This document shows, piece by piece, positions 47,845 to 57,965 of a stretch of DNA of 64,000 bases. The notes under the pieces are model-generated. The model searched no databases. It was not told where the DNA came from and saw only the letters and a list, made by a program, of their open reading frames with translations. Location: the NCBI RefSeq assembly GCF_014698505.1, contig NZ_JACJTD010000008.1:119718-183717 (forward strand). Direction: 5' to 3'. Source of the DNA: Nostoc foliaceum FACHB-393. Its GTDB lineage: Bacteria > Cyanobacteriota > Cyanobacteriia > Cyanobacteriales > Nostocaceae. Both the position numbers and the translations under genes were made by a program. Position 1 is the stretch's first letter. Each line of letters begins with the position of its first letter.

Positions 47845-47882
47845 GGTTACAGGGGACAGATTATTGCCTGTCACCTGTAACC
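47845..47882 (+). other. Hairpin in the nifB-fdxN spacer
   Basis: GGTTACAGGGGACAG (47845-47859) pairs with CTGTCACCTGTAACC (47868-47882), one mismatch in 15 bp, 8-nt loop. A tandem GGTTACA precedes it. It could trim or stabilise the polycistronic nif mRNA or partly terminate it. Confidence 0.55.
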
Positions 47883-47928
47883 TTCTACCCTAACTCTCAT
47901 GCCCCATTCCCCAAAAGGAGAATAAATC

Positions 47929-48282
47929 ATGGCTTACAAAATTCTTACTAGCCAGTGTATTTCCTGCAATCTCTGTCTAACAGTATGTCCCACAAATGCA
48001 GTTAAAGTGGTTGACGGACAGCACTGGATTGACCCTGAACTTTGTACAAACTGTATTGGTAGCATTCATACCGTGCCTCAGTGTAAAGCTGGTTGTCCCA
48101 CCTGCAACGGTTGCGTTAAGCAGCCTAGCGATTACTGGGAAGGCTGGTTTGCTAATTACAACCGCGTAGTTGCTAAATTAACAAATAAACAAGATTACTG
48201 GGAACGTTGGTTTCAAACCTATTCTCAGAAATACTCTGAGCAGTTGCAAAAGCGACAACCCCAAATAATTCGTAATTCGTAA
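47929..48282 (+). CDS. fdxN: FdxN: bacterial-type 2[4Fe-4S] ferredoxin
   Basis: 117 residues. First cluster motif CISCNLCLTVCP; second set CTNCIGSIHTVPQCKAGCPTCNGC with a lengthened spacer, as in nif-linked ferredoxins. The last ~45 residues add a duplicated aromatic motif (DYWEGWFANYNRVVAKL and DYWERWFQTYSQKYSEQL). In Anabaena PCC 7120 this gene is interrupted by the fdxN element in vegetative cells; here it is complete. A GGAGAATAA box precedes the ATG. It probably delivers electrons for cofactor assembly. Confidence 0.95.
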   Translation: MAYKILTSQCISCNLCLTVCPTNAVKVVDGQHWIDPELCTNCIGSIHTVPQCKAGCPTCNGCVKQPSDYWEGWFANYNRVVAKLTNKQDYWERWFQTYSQKYSEQLQKRQPQIIRNS

Positions 48283-48290
48283 TTCGTAAT
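48263..48290 (+). repeat. 8-bp tandem repeat before nifS
   Basis: AATTCGT-type 8-mers repeated three times (ATTCGTAATTCGTAATTCG...), overlapping the end of fdxN. A minor slippage-prone run just upstream of the nifS start. Confidence 0.7.
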
Positions 48291-48301
48291 TGAAGACAAC
48301 A

Positions 48302-49510
48302 ATGCAAAATAACTGCATCTATCTCGATAATAATGCCACCACTAAGGTAGACCCAGAAGTTATAGAGGTAATGCTACCTTACCTGACGGATTATTACGGC
48401 AATCCCTCCAGTATGCATACCTTTGGTGGGCAAGTCGGTAAAGCAGTGAGAACAGCAAGAGAACAACTTGCAGCCATCCTGGGAGCCGATGAGTCAGAAA
48501 TTGTCTACACAAGTTGTGGAACTGAGGGAGATAACGCGGCGATTCGAGCCGCACTGTTAGCGCAACCAGAAAAGCGACATATCGTCACTACCCAAGTTGA
48601 ACATCCAGCAGTACTCAATGTCTGCAAACAATTAGAAACCCAAGGTTATAGTGTTACCTATCTATCAGTAAATCATCAAGGGCAGCTGGATCTAGATGAA
48701 CTAGAAGCTTCCTTGACGGGTAACACCGCCTTGGTGACAATTATGTATGCTAATAACGAAACCGGCACGGTTTTCCCGATTGAGCAAATTGGGTTGCGCG
48801 TCAAAGAATATGGTGCTATCTTCCATGTAGATGCAGTGCAAGCAGTGGGAAAAATCCCCTTAAATATGAAGACTAGCACGGTAGATATGTTAACCCTGTC
48901 TGGTCACAAGCTGCACGGGCCGAAAGGAATTGGTGCTTTATATATCCGGCGCGGGGTTCGGTTCCGTCCCTTCATGATTGGGGGACACCAAGAACGCGGA
49001 CGTAGGGCGGGGACTGAGAATGTTCCAGCAATTATCGCCTTGGGCAAAGCTGCGGAACTAGAACTGTTACACTTAGAAGAAGCGACTGCAAGAGAAAGAA
49101 AGCTGCGCGATCGCCTCGAACAAACTTTACTCGCTAAAATTCCCGATTGTGTAGTTAATGGCGACGTTACGCAGAGATTGCCAAACACAACCAATATCGG
49201 CTTCAAGTACATCGAAGGTGAAGCAATTCTACTGTTATTGAACAAATACGGAATCTGTGCATCATCCGGTTCTGCTTGTACCTCCGGTTCACTGGAACCC
49301 TCCCATGTCCTCCGGGCAATGGGCTTACCCTACACAACTTTGCACGGTTCAATTCGCTTCAGTCTTTGTCGCTACACCACAGAAGCCGAAATCGATCAAG
49401 TAATAGAGGTAATGCCCAGTATTGTAGAACGTTTACGCGCCCTCTCACCCTTCAAAAATGATGATGCAGGTTGGTTGCAAGGACAAGAACAAGCACTAGC
49501 GCATCGTTAG
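48302..49510 (+). CDS. nifS: NifS cysteine desulfurase
   Basis: 402 residues from ATG 48302; the TTG at 48290 in frame is less likely. PLP-fold motifs: CIYLDNNATTKVDPEV, YTSCGTEGDNAAI, and the Schiff-base lysine in LTLSGHKLHGPKG. The active-site cysteine loop SSGSACTSGSLEPSHVL is intact. It supplies sulfur to NifU for nitrogenase Fe-S clusters. It is in the normal position between fdxN and nifU. Confidence 0.97.
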   Translation: MQNNCIYLDNNATTKVDPEVIEVMLPYLTDYYGNPSSMHTFGGQVGKAVRTAREQLAAILGADESEIVYTSCGTEGDNAAIRAALLAQPEKRHIVTTQVEHPAVLNVCKQLETQGYSVTYLSVNHQGQLDLDELEASLTGNTALVTIMYANNETGTVFPIEQIGLRVKEYGAIFHVDAVQAVGKIPLNMKTSTVDMLTLSGHKLHGPKGIGALYIRRGVRFRPFMIGGHQERGRRAGTENVPAIIALGKAAELELLHLEEATARERKLRDRLEQTLLAKIPDCVVNGDVTQRLPNTTNIGFKYIEGEAILLLLNKYGICASSGSACTSGSLEPSHVLRAMGLPYTTLHGSIRFSLCRYTTEAEIDQVIEVMPSIVERLRALSPFKNDDAGWLQGQEQALAHR

Positions 49511-49617
49511 GGACTAGGGACTAGGGATTAGGGACTGGGAATTAAGGAAGAATTTTCCCAATACCCAGTACCCAATCCCCCAATCTAAAATCCAAAATCT
49601 AAAATCTAAAATTCATT
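49511..49617 (+). other. nifS-nifU spacer with repeated motifs
   Basis: GGGACTAGGGA repeats followed by CCCAATACCCAGTACCC and CAAAATCTAAAATC runs: an imperfect purine/pyrimidine inverted arrangement that could fold into a hairpin. No gene. Confidence 0.5.
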
Positions 49618-50517
49618 ATGTGGGACTACACCGATAAAGTATTAGAACTGTTTTACGATCCCAAAAATCAGGGAGAAATTGAAGAAACGGGCGAAGCTGG
49701 AGTTAAGGTTGCAACCGGTGAAATCGGTAGCATTGCTTGCGGTGATGCTCTGAGATTGCACCTGAAAGTGGAAGTAGAATCTGATAAGATTCTAGATGCT
49801 CGCTTTCAAACCTTTGGTTGTACTAGTGCGATCGCATCTTCTAGTGCATTAACCGAAATGGTTAAAGGTTTAACCTTAGATGAAGCCCTGAAAGTGTCCA
49901 ATAAAGACATTGCAGATTACCTGGGTGGTTTACCAGAAGCAAAGATGCACTGCTCTGTCATGGGACAAGAAGCGCTAGAAGCCGCTATCTATAATTATCG
50001 TGGCATTCCTCTAGCTACCCACGATGATGACGATGAAGGCGCGTTAATTTGCAGTTGCTTTGGCATCAGCGAGTCCAAAATTCGTCGCGTCATTTTAGAA
50101 AATCATCTCACGGATGCCGAGCAAGTAACAAATTATGTAAAAGCTGGTGGCGGATGCGGTTCCTGTCTGGCTAATATCGATGATATTATTAGATCAGTTC
50201 AACAGGAATACGCCTCACCTGCTCTCAACAATTACGGCGTACAAGTTGCCACAGAAATTGTTACATCTAAGCAACGAGCGCTAACAAACGTGCAAAAGAT
50301 TGCTCTAATTCAAAAGGTTCTTGATGAAGAAGTCAGACCCGTACTCATTGCAGACGGGGGAGATGTAGAACTCTATGATGTAGAAGGCGATCGCGTTAAA
50401 GTTGTACTGCAAGGTGCTTGCGGTTCCTGTTCTAGTAGTACAGCAACTCTGAAAATTGCGATCGAAGCTAGATTACAAGATCGTGTCAGCAAGAGCCTTG
50501 TAGTCGAAGCAGTTTAG
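49618..50517 (+). CDS. nifU: NifU Fe-S scaffold protein
   Basis: 299 residues with all three NifU domains: N-terminal IscU-like scaffold (cysteines in GSIACGDAL, FGCTSAIASSSAL, KMHCSVMG), central ferredoxin-like 2Fe-2S domain (LICSCFGISES, GGGCGSCLANID), and the C-terminal Nfu domain (LQGACGSCSSSTATLK). It assembles Fe-S clusters for NifH and NifDK. ATG at 49618 gives the canonical MWDYTDKVLELFYDPKN. Glb and nifH follow in the same orientation. Confidence 0.97.
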   Translation: MWDYTDKVLELFYDPKNQGEIEETGEAGVKVATGEIGSIACGDALRLHLKVEVESDKILDARFQTFGCTSAIASSSALTEMVKGLTLDEALKVSNKDIADYLGGLPEAKMHCSVMGQEALEAAIYNYRGIPLATHDDDDEGALICSCFGISESKIRRVILENHLTDAEQVTNYVKAGGGCGSCLANIDDIIRSVQQEYASPALNNYGVQVATEIVTSKQRALTNVQKIALIQKVLDEEVRPVLIADGGDVELYDVEGDRVKVVLQGACGSCSSSTATLKIAIEARLQDRVSKSLVVEAV

Positions 50518-50740
50518 GAATTGCTGTAGGACTTAACGTAATCTACAAATACGCTCTAATATGCATTCAGCCAGGAACAGAAAGTAGGATTTGAACCATA
50601 TAATTGTCTCCACATCAATGCTTCAATCCTACCGACAACCGATAGCTAAATTAGCTATCACGGCTAACAGCATATAGGCTTCATACATTAAGTGCCTACT
50701 TGCAAATTTCATCATCCAACTCGCTTCAAAGGAACAGGAT

Positions 50741-51097
50741 ATGAGCACATTGTACGACAATATTGGTGGACAACCAGCTATTGAACAAGTAGTAGATGAA
50801 CTCCACAAACGCATTGCTACAGACAGCCTCCTCAGCCCCATTTTTGCTGGTACAGACATGGCGAAGCAACGCAATCATCTAGTTGCTTTCTTAGGTCAAA
50901 TATTTGAAGGGCCAAAGCAATACGGCGGTCGTCCAATGGACAAAACCCACGCAGGATTGAATTTACAGCAACCACACTTCGATGCGATCGCCAAGCATCT
51001 CGGTGAAGCAATGGCTGTGCGTGGAGTGTCAGCAGAAAACACCAAAGCTGCACTAGATCGCGTCACAAATATGAAGGGCGCTATTTTGAACAAGTAA
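50741..51097 (+). CDS. glbN: Cyanoglobin (group I truncated haemoglobin)
   Basis: 118 residues, typical for GlbN. MSTLYDNIGGQPAIEQVVDELHKRI and the FLGQIFEGPKQYGGRPMDKTHAGLN stretch, with the proximal histidine in THAGLN and helix-capping glycines intact, match the GlbN family. A gene of this type between nifU and nifH is known in Nostoc commune and N. punctiforme, and is absent from the Anabaena PCC 7120 nif cluster. It binds oxygen, probably serving respiration or oxygen scavenging during nitrogen fixation. Strong AAAGGAACAGG box upstream. Confidence 0.94.
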   Translation: MSTLYDNIGGQPAIEQVVDELHKRIATDSLLSPIFAGTDMAKQRNHLVAFLGQIFEGPKQYGGRPMDKTHAGLNLQQPHFDAIAKHLGEAMAVRGVSAENTKAALDRVTNMKGAILNK

Positions 51098-52330
<1,233 letters not shown>

Positions 52331-52432
52331 TCTAAGTAGCCGCTAAGAAATAACGATTTAGCACAAGGAAAAAGGAAGAGTTTCATATCTTTCCTTTTAT
52401 CCTCTCCCTAGCATCTCCCCCCTAACCTTAGA

Positions 52433-52449
52433 GGGGACTCCTAGTCCCC
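52433..52449 (+). other. Hairpin just before nifD
   Basis: GGGGACT (52433-52439) and AGTCCCC (52443-52449) with a 3-nt loop, immediately upstream of the alternative nifD ATG at 52,452. It argues for translation starting at 52,485 and could protect the 5' end of a processed nifD transcript. Confidence 0.45.
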
Positions 52450-52484
52450 CTATGCCTGATCCTTACGAGTCACAGAGGCTAAAT

Positions 52485-53927
52485 ATGACACCTCCAGAAA
52501 ATCAAAACATCATCGAAGAAAGAAAAGAACTAATTAAAGAAGTTCTAGACGCTTACCCCGATAAAGCTAAGAAAAAACGGGAAAAGCACTTAAGTGTATA
52601 CGAAGAAGGTAAGTCCGATTGCGGCGTTAAGTCTAACATCAAATCCCTTCCTGGGGTAATGACCGCTCGTGGTTGTGCTTATGCTGGTTCTAAAGGTGTG
52701 GTTTGGGGTCCTATTAAGGACATGATCCACATCAGCCACGGGCCTGTAGGTTGCGGTTACTGGTCTTGGTCTGGTCGTCGTAACTACTACATCGGCACCA
52801 CAGGTATTGATACCTTTGGTACCATGCACTTCACCTCTGACTTCCAAGAAAGAGATATCGTGTTCGGTGGTGACAAGAAACTTGTCAAGCTAATCCAAGA
52901 ACTTGATGTACTTTTCCCTCTCAACCGTGGTGTTTCCATTCAATCTGAATGCCCCATCGGTCTAATTGGGGATGACATCGAAGCTGTTGCTCGGAAGACA
53001 TCCAAAGAAATCGGCAAGCCAGTTGTACCTGTGCGTTGCGAAGGCTTCCGGGGTGTTTCCCAATCTTTGGGACACCACATTGCTAACGACATGGTTCGTG
53101 ACTGGGTTTTCACCAGATCCGACCAAGCTAAGAAAGACGGTACACTCAAGTTTGAAGGTACTCCTTATGATGTAGCCATCATTGGTGACTACAACATCGG
53201 TGGAGATGCTTGGGCTAGCCGCATCCTGTTAGAAGAAATCGGCTTGCGCGTAGTCGCTCAGTGGTCAGGTGATGGCACCATCAACGAAATGTTGATGACC
53301 CCCAATGTGAAGATGAACCTCATCCACTGTTACCGGTCGATGAACTACATCAGCCGTCACATGGAAGAAGCTTATGGTATACCCTGGTTGGAATACAACT
53401 TCTTCGGCCCCACCAAGATTGCTGAATCTTTACGGGAAATCGCTTCTAAATTTGACGAAACAATCCAAGCAAACGCTGAGAAAGTTATCGCCAAGTATCA
53501 GCCCACAATGGATGCGGTAGTTGCTAAATACCGCCCCCGCTTGGATGGTAAGACCGTTGCCATCATGGTTGGTGGTCTACGTCCTCGCCACGTTGTCCCA
53601 GCTTTCCAAGACTTGGGCATGAAGATGATTGGTACAGGTTATGAGTTCGCTCATAATGACGACTACAAACGTACCACTCACTACATCGAAAACGGCACCA
53701 TCGTTTATGACGACGTTACCGCTTACGAATTCGAGGAATTTATCAAAGCGCTGAAGCCTGACCTAGTTGCTTCTGGTGTGAAAGAGAAGTACGTCTTCCA
53801 AAAGATGGGTCTTCCTTTCCGTCAAATGCACTCTTGGGATTACTCCGAACCTAGCGATCGCTCCTCAACATCATATAATGCAAGGTTTTTTAGCGGCGGG
53901 AGAATAAAGAGTCTATTTCTAGTCTAA
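52485..53927 (+). pseudogene. nifD: NifD 5' part, interrupted by the nifD excision element
   Basis: 480-aa frame from ATG 52485 ([10 protein letters not shown]; a further ATG exists at 52,452). The MoFe alpha-subunit is normal to [12 protein letters not shown], including cysteine ligands in [22 protein letters not shown] and [13 protein letters not shown]. At GGATTACTCCG (53837-53847) it switches to foreign sequence ([15 protein letters not shown]...) and a stop. The 3' part, beginning GPYHGYDG in relatives, is missing. In heterocysts XisA recombines two such 11-mers and restores nifD. It is annotated as a broken gene in the vegetative genome, not as a dead one. Confidence 0.95.
53837..53847 (+). 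other. nifD element attachment site (11-bp core)
   Basis: GGATTACTCCG, identical to the 11-bp direct repeat at which the Anabaena PCC 7120 nifD element excises. It falls in frame on the codons for W-D-Y-S. The second copy expected at the other end is not in the window. Confidence 0.93.
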
Positions 53928-54110
53928 ATACCCGTTGCAGGGTTATCTAAGAATAATCGATTTTAAAGCTTTAGATAGTATAACTCTTATATAGTCTGGT
54001 TTTTAGATTTTGCTTGCATTTTGCTCAAAGAAAAACTGTAAAATTAAAAACTTTTTGAACTGACATTTTATTAGACTAAATATAGCGTAACGACTAAATT
54101 GAGCAGCAAT
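53853..54110 (+). repeat. Element-end repeat, copy A
   Basis: 258 bp starting five bases after the attachment core (AGCGATCGCTCCTCAACATC) and ending in GAGCAGCAAT. A copy of the same length and orientation follows the toxin gene at 54,899. Identity is roughly 80-85 per cent by eye, including the TTTAGATAGTATAACTCTTAT block. Confidence 0.9.
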
Positions 54111-54226
54111 AGATAAAATTTGCATCCAACTAAAATATTGTGTCCGTTTGCTCCATAAAGTGTTAACCTGCTAGACTGAAGTGATTGGACGTGGAAAAGA
54201 CGCATGAATAACGTCTGGAGGTTCTC

Positions 54227-54466
54227 TTGAGTATTATACAAACTGCCACTGAAAAAATGCTATCGCTCCCGCCAGAGAAGCAACAAGAGGTATTAGATTT
54301 TATTGAGTTTCTGCAAAATCAACTAGCACAAAAAAATATAAACATTGAACAAATTGAGCCTATTTCATTTTTGGAAGCTGCTCAAAAATTTGCTGGTTGT
54401 GTTGATGGTGGCCCCGGTGATTTGGCGACTAACAAACAATATCTGGAAGGTTTAGGAACTGAATGA
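54227..54466 (+). CDS. VapB-like antitoxin (DUF2281)
   Basis: 79 residues from TTG 54227, supported by GGAGG seven bases upstream. The N-terminal helix QTATEKMLSLPPEKQQEVLDFIEFLQNQ is the DUF2281 pattern found in cyanobacterial toxin-antitoxin operons. Its stop overlaps the ATG of the PIN-domain toxin by 4 bp (ATGA), implying translational coupling. It should neutralise the toxin and repress its own promoter. Confidence 0.85.
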   Translation: MSIIQTATEKMLSLPPEKQQEVLDFIEFLQNQLAQKNINIEQIEPISFLEAAQKFAGCVDGGPGDLATNKQYLEGLGTE

Positions 54467-54885
54467 AGCAGCGAGTCATCATCGATACGGGCCCATTAGT
54501 AGCCTTTATTAATCGTAGAGAACATCTTCATACCTGGGTAATCAATACCTTAGCTACAATCGAGCAGCCTTTACTCACTTGTGAGCCTGTGATTGTAGAG
54601 ACTTGTTTTTTATTGCGAAATATCTACGGTGGTCAGGATACAGTGATGTCTTTACTGGACGAGGGAAAGATATTAATTCCGATGTGTTTGAGTGAAGAAG
54701 CGGCAGTAATTAAAGAATTGCTACGACAATATCAGTCAGTTCCAATGTCATTAGCAGATGCCTGTTTGGTGAGAATGACACAATTGTATCCTGATAGTGA
54801 ATTGCTAACATTTGATAGCGATTTTAGAATTTATCGGAAAAATCGTAATCAATTAATTTCTGTGATTATGCCAGAGGATTTGTAA
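54463..54885 (+). CDS. vapC: PIN-domain toxin (VapC family)
   Basis: 140 residues. Acidic active-site residues are in place: Asp in VIIDTGPLVAFI, Glu in EPVIVETCFLLR, Asp in MSLADACLVR and Asp in LLTFDSDF. PIN toxins cut RNA and inhibit growth when the antitoxin is lost. Coupled to the antitoxin gene and flanked by the two ~258-bp element-end repeats, so it lies inside the nifD element close to its nifD-proximal border. Confidence 0.88.
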   Translation: MKQRVIIDTGPLVAFINRREHLHTWVINTLATIEQPLLTCEPVIVETCFLLRNIYGGQDTVMSLLDEGKILIPMCLSEEAAVIKELLRQYQSVPMSLADACLVRMTQLYPDSELLTFDSDFRIYRKNRNQLISVIMPEDL

Positions 54886-54898
54886 GAATAGGGTTAAG

Positions 54899-55157
54899 AG
54901 CGATCGCTCCTCAACATCATATAATACAAGGTTTTTTCGCGGCGGGAGAAAAAAGAGCCTATTTCTAGCCTAAATGCAAGTTGCAGGGTTATTTAGGAAC
55001 AATCTGTTTTGATGCTTTAGATAGTATAACTCTTATGCAGTCTGGTTTTTAGATTTGAAAAGCATTTGGCTCAAAGAAAAACTGTAAAATGAAAGACTAT
55101 TTTAAATAACGATTTTTTAGATTAAATGGTGCGTAATGGCTAAATTGAGCAGCGAAT
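54899..55157 (+). repeat. Element-end repeat, copy B
   Basis: 259 bp, AGCGATCGCTCCTCAACATC through GAGCAGCGAAT, directly repeated relative to copy A. No GGATTACTCCG core precedes it. It brackets the toxin-antitoxin genes together with copy A. Confidence 0.9.
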
Positions 55158-55167
55158 CTTGAAATTG

Positions 55168-55932
55168 CTAGAACTTTAAAAAGATTGAAATTAATCCGGG
55201 AGATGGAGTATAAACAGTTTGCAACTTAAAACTGCGCTTAGGGTAAGCTTCTCCTAGTATATTTTGCAAAGCATATGCTACTTCCCTCTCATTTTCGGCA
55301 AAGTATCGAATTTGATCGGAAGATGCTTTGTCAACTTGAGGAAGAACTTGAATAGTAGATTTAACACCTGCTTCCTCTAAAGCATCCTTTATTGCCGAAG
55401 CTACTATTTTTTCGTCAGATTTACTTTGGTTATAGAAGATTTGTATTTTATATTCGTTGACAATATTGACTAGAGAATCAAGTGATGTATTTACTCTTGG
55501 ATTTAAAAGTGGAGTATTGGCTTGTAATGTAGTTTGTATTCCCAAATTAACAGAAGTTGCTTCTTGGACGGCTTCCTTATTTTTGCTTATCTGTTCTTCG
55601 ATTCTTTGATCTTTATTTTTTACATCTTCACTTACCTTAGAGATAGTATTATTTGATTCTTTGAGTCTCTGCTTTAAGCTATCAATTTGACGTGTAGCTT
55701 CAATTAATTCGCTATCAGTTTTTTCAAGCCGGTTTTTCCACTTAAAGCCAACTATTTCTCCTTCCACAAAACCAGCTTTTGTTAAAATTGTATTGATAAT
55801 CACAGGATTTAGTAAAAGTAGGAGAAATATTAAAAATATTGAAGAATCTCGAAGAATATTTAGAAAGCCTTGACAAATTTCAACTGTGTCTTTAAGTCCA
55901 GGCTTGTCTACTTTTTTAAGATCAGGTTCCAT
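55168..55932 (-). CDS. Membrane-anchored coiled-coil protein with a LytR_C-like end
   Basis: 254 residues. One membrane helix at about residues 33-55 (DSSIFLIFLLLLLNPVIINTIL), a charged coiled coil (about 70-120: LEKTDSELIEATRQIDSLKQRLKES), and a C-terminal alpha/beta domain (about 165-254) with VNIVNEYKIQIFYNQSKSDEKIVASAI and QIRYFAENEREVAYALQNIL, which resembles LytR C-terminal/SPOR-like folds. Family uncertain; function not known. It faces the toxin gene across copy B. Confidence 0.7.
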   Translation of the reverse strand: MEPDLKKVDKPGLKDTVEICQGFLNILRDSSIFLIFLLLLLNPVIINTILTKAGFVEGEIVGFKWKNRLEKTDSELIEATRQIDSLKQRLKESNNTISKVSEDVKNKDQRIEEQISKNKEAVQEATSVNLGIQTTLQANTPLLNPRVNTSLDSLVNIVNEYKIQIFYNQSKSDEKIVASAIKDALEEAGVKSTIQVLPQVDKASSDQIRYFAENEREVAYALQNILGEAYPKRSFKLQTVYTPSPGLISIFLKF

Positions 55933-55979
55933 CTATTATGTCCTCAGCTTAATATTGATTCTCAGCCTAACTATTTATT

Positions 55980-56170
55980 AGACTAAAACTTTCCGAATTA
56001 ACCTATTTGGGATAATTATCTGGAATTTTTCCATCTAATAACTATATTTCAATATTATACAGAAAGTTTCCGTATAATTATCTAATTTGGGGTGGTTATA
56101 CAGAATTTTACCATCTAATATTCCTATGTCAATATTCGACAGAAATTGAGTCTGTATGCGCCATTTTGAT
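55980..56170. repeat. Diverged tandem duplication
   Basis: Two imperfect ~75-bp units: the first around GGAATTTTTCCATCTAATAA...ATATTATACAGAAAG, the second around AGAATTTTACCATCTAATAT...ATATTCGACAGAAAT. The AT-rich segment has no supported gene. Confidence 0.6.
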
Positions 56171-56356
56171 TTATATCCTCTGCGGATAGCTAGAATTTTT
56201 TTGCATATTACCTTAATCAGTACTACATCTATTACTGTATAAGAAATGATTGCACTAAAAAATCCTCGCTTTTTTACAGCAAGTTGAACTGCGATCATTA
56301 TAAATGGACAACATATTAGATATTATGTGTGATATGCATAAGAAGTAACCCGTTTT

Positions 56357-56378
56357 AGCGATGTCTACGACGGGCTAT
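56357..56378. repeat. Dispersed 'tctacgacgggct'-family repeat
   Basis: GCGATGTCTACGACGGGCTA, directly downstream of the PIN remnant. Confidence 0.7.
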
Positions 56379-56389
56379 TCGGTGTCGGA

Positions 56390-56510
56390 TTAAACCCTCC
56401 AATCCTCAATTAACAGTCCGGCTACTTTGCTGAAATCCCGATGATTGCGTGTTAATAAAACTAATTTACGGGATAGTGCGATCGCAGAAATGAGTGTGAA
56501 ATGCAGAAGA
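56390..56510 (-). pseudogene. Remnant of a second PIN-domain (VapC) toxin
   Basis: The minus strand reads ALSRKLVLLTRNHRDFSKV then AGLLIEDWRV and TAA (56390-56392), the conserved C-terminal end of VapC toxins. The N-terminal active-site region cannot be found upstream, and no antitoxin is present. It is a decayed toxin tail. Confidence 0.75.
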
Positions 56511-56569
56511 AGTAGACTGTTTTAGCGATCGCATGATAAGCAAAACAATCAGCACCAGTAGATACGCCT

Positions 56570-56988
56570 TTATAGACTGCACAACCAACGAGAAATAGAT
56601 GCAACTTGATTCTCTTGATTTAAATTAGCAGCGTTGCTGAGAGTGGCGTTTTCCAATTGATTCCAGATTTCGCCTGCCATCCTTCTAGCGATCGCTGATC
56701 CTACGAAGAAAGTAAGAGGTGAATGCCCTACTCTAGAAAATGCTTCACGTATACGATTTAGTGCTGCTTGTGCAGTTTTCCAATGTTCATCTGCGCCTGC
56801 GGGATCTATGCCGCCTTTAAGTTCACCAAGGGCGATAACGTATGGTGCAACTACAGATGGTTCAATTGTGCTAGATTTGTTGGCTGCTAATTCTGCTGGG
56901 GCTAAGTTAAACAAACATAGATCCACATTACTTCTAACTAGCGGGACAGTCAGGTTATAAATTAGTGTGCGAACAGATGAATGTTCCT
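56570..56988 (-). pseudogene. C-terminal remnant of an AvaI/BsoBI-like restriction endonuclease
   Basis: From a stop at about 56,988 the minus strand is open: [17 protein letters not shown], then [55 protein letters not shown] to a C-terminus at 56,570. The [29 protein letters not shown] block strongly recalls the AvaI-type enzymes with their central E-x-K active site. The N-terminal half is missing behind an in-frame stop, and no cognate methyltransferase is visible. Length (about 138 residues) is below half of the family. Identification is from memory, not a search. Confidence 0.62.
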
Positions 56989-56989
56989 A

Positions 56990-57965
56990 GAGAATTAACT
57001 AGTCAAGTTAGTATAGTTCTAAATTTTGGCGGTAGATATATGATTAGCCCAAACTTTACAAAAAGTCACTGTATATTTAGGAATGGTGTGTAAGATGAAC
57101 AAGAACTAGCTCCTTGTTGCGATCGCCTGTCCTTACGATGACTAGAACTGGCCACTGGATTAGGAAAAATGTATAAAATCAAAAATTTGGGATATTGAGA
57201 TGATGGTGCGTTGCACTTTGCGATAACGCACCTTACAGTTTGATGCTTGATATATTCGGGTGTAACACTGTTGTTAAAACTTGTAGGTAAACAGTTTAGG
57301 CAATCTCTCTGCATGGATATTTGGATTGTAGCAGGACTATGATCTTCAACGAAACCTCGTCAGATGCAGCCTAAACCGTTACTGTCACATCATAGTTTGA
57401 CTCACACTCGGCAGCACAAGGATTGAGCTAGAGCTATCCCCAAGCAAGCAGCGATCGCAAAAGATTTGTAAGTTGCATCTTACTAATAAACGAACTGAGG
57501 ACTTGCATTAGACGGATTTAACTTTATTTAACCCAACTTATGGCTAGAGATAAATCTGCTGCAAAAAAACTTGAGCAATTACTAAATTGTATTTTTATTG
57601 CGAAAAAAGTCTAAAATGCAGATATATCTATTCACATAGATAGATGCTATATAGCTACATATCTTTCTCAAGAAAGATATATTTTCTAAAAAAATACTTT
57701 TATTAAACTATTATCTTAAAAGAATAGTAGATATATATTTAATTCAATGATATTCATCAGATAAATACTTATAAATCTTAGTGTTCCGTTAACGTTTACT
57801 AGCTATGATATCAGAGTAGTAAATGATAATAATTCGGATTTGAATAATGATTGGATATCTAGGGATAATTGTGTCATCCAGTAAAAATTTCCTAGATTTA
57901 TCCCCGATTCTGCAAAATGTAGCCGAAAGCAACTACTGATTAGGTAAATCTTTAAGGTAATAAGC
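56990..57965. other. Upstream region of the OCP gene
   Basis: Nearly 1 kb without a supported gene. It contains GGTGCGTTGCACTTTGCGATAACGCACC (a hairpin at about 57,204-57,231), then strongly AT-rich DNA at 57,540-57,900 that includes a HIP1 site at about 57,451. The OCP promoter is expected within the last ~300 bp. A tandem ATATATCTA/ATAGATA texture occurs at about 57,610-57,730. Confidence 0.55.

Noticed and set aside
54899..55157. Copy B considered as the second border of the nifD element (making the element only ~1.05 kb)
   Set aside because: No GGATTACTCCG core lies next to it and the nifD 3' sequence does not follow; it is an internal duplicate of the end.
56035..56298. An 87-residue frame on the minus strand in the AT-rich stretch before the PIN remnant
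   Set aside because: It overlaps a diverged tandem duplication, has biased low-complexity composition (I, K, Y) and no family-like motif or good ribosome site.
57066..57314. An 82-residue minus-strand frame upstream of the OCP gene
   Set aside because: It spans a common intergenic hairpin repeat and shows no protein-like pattern; more likely chance.
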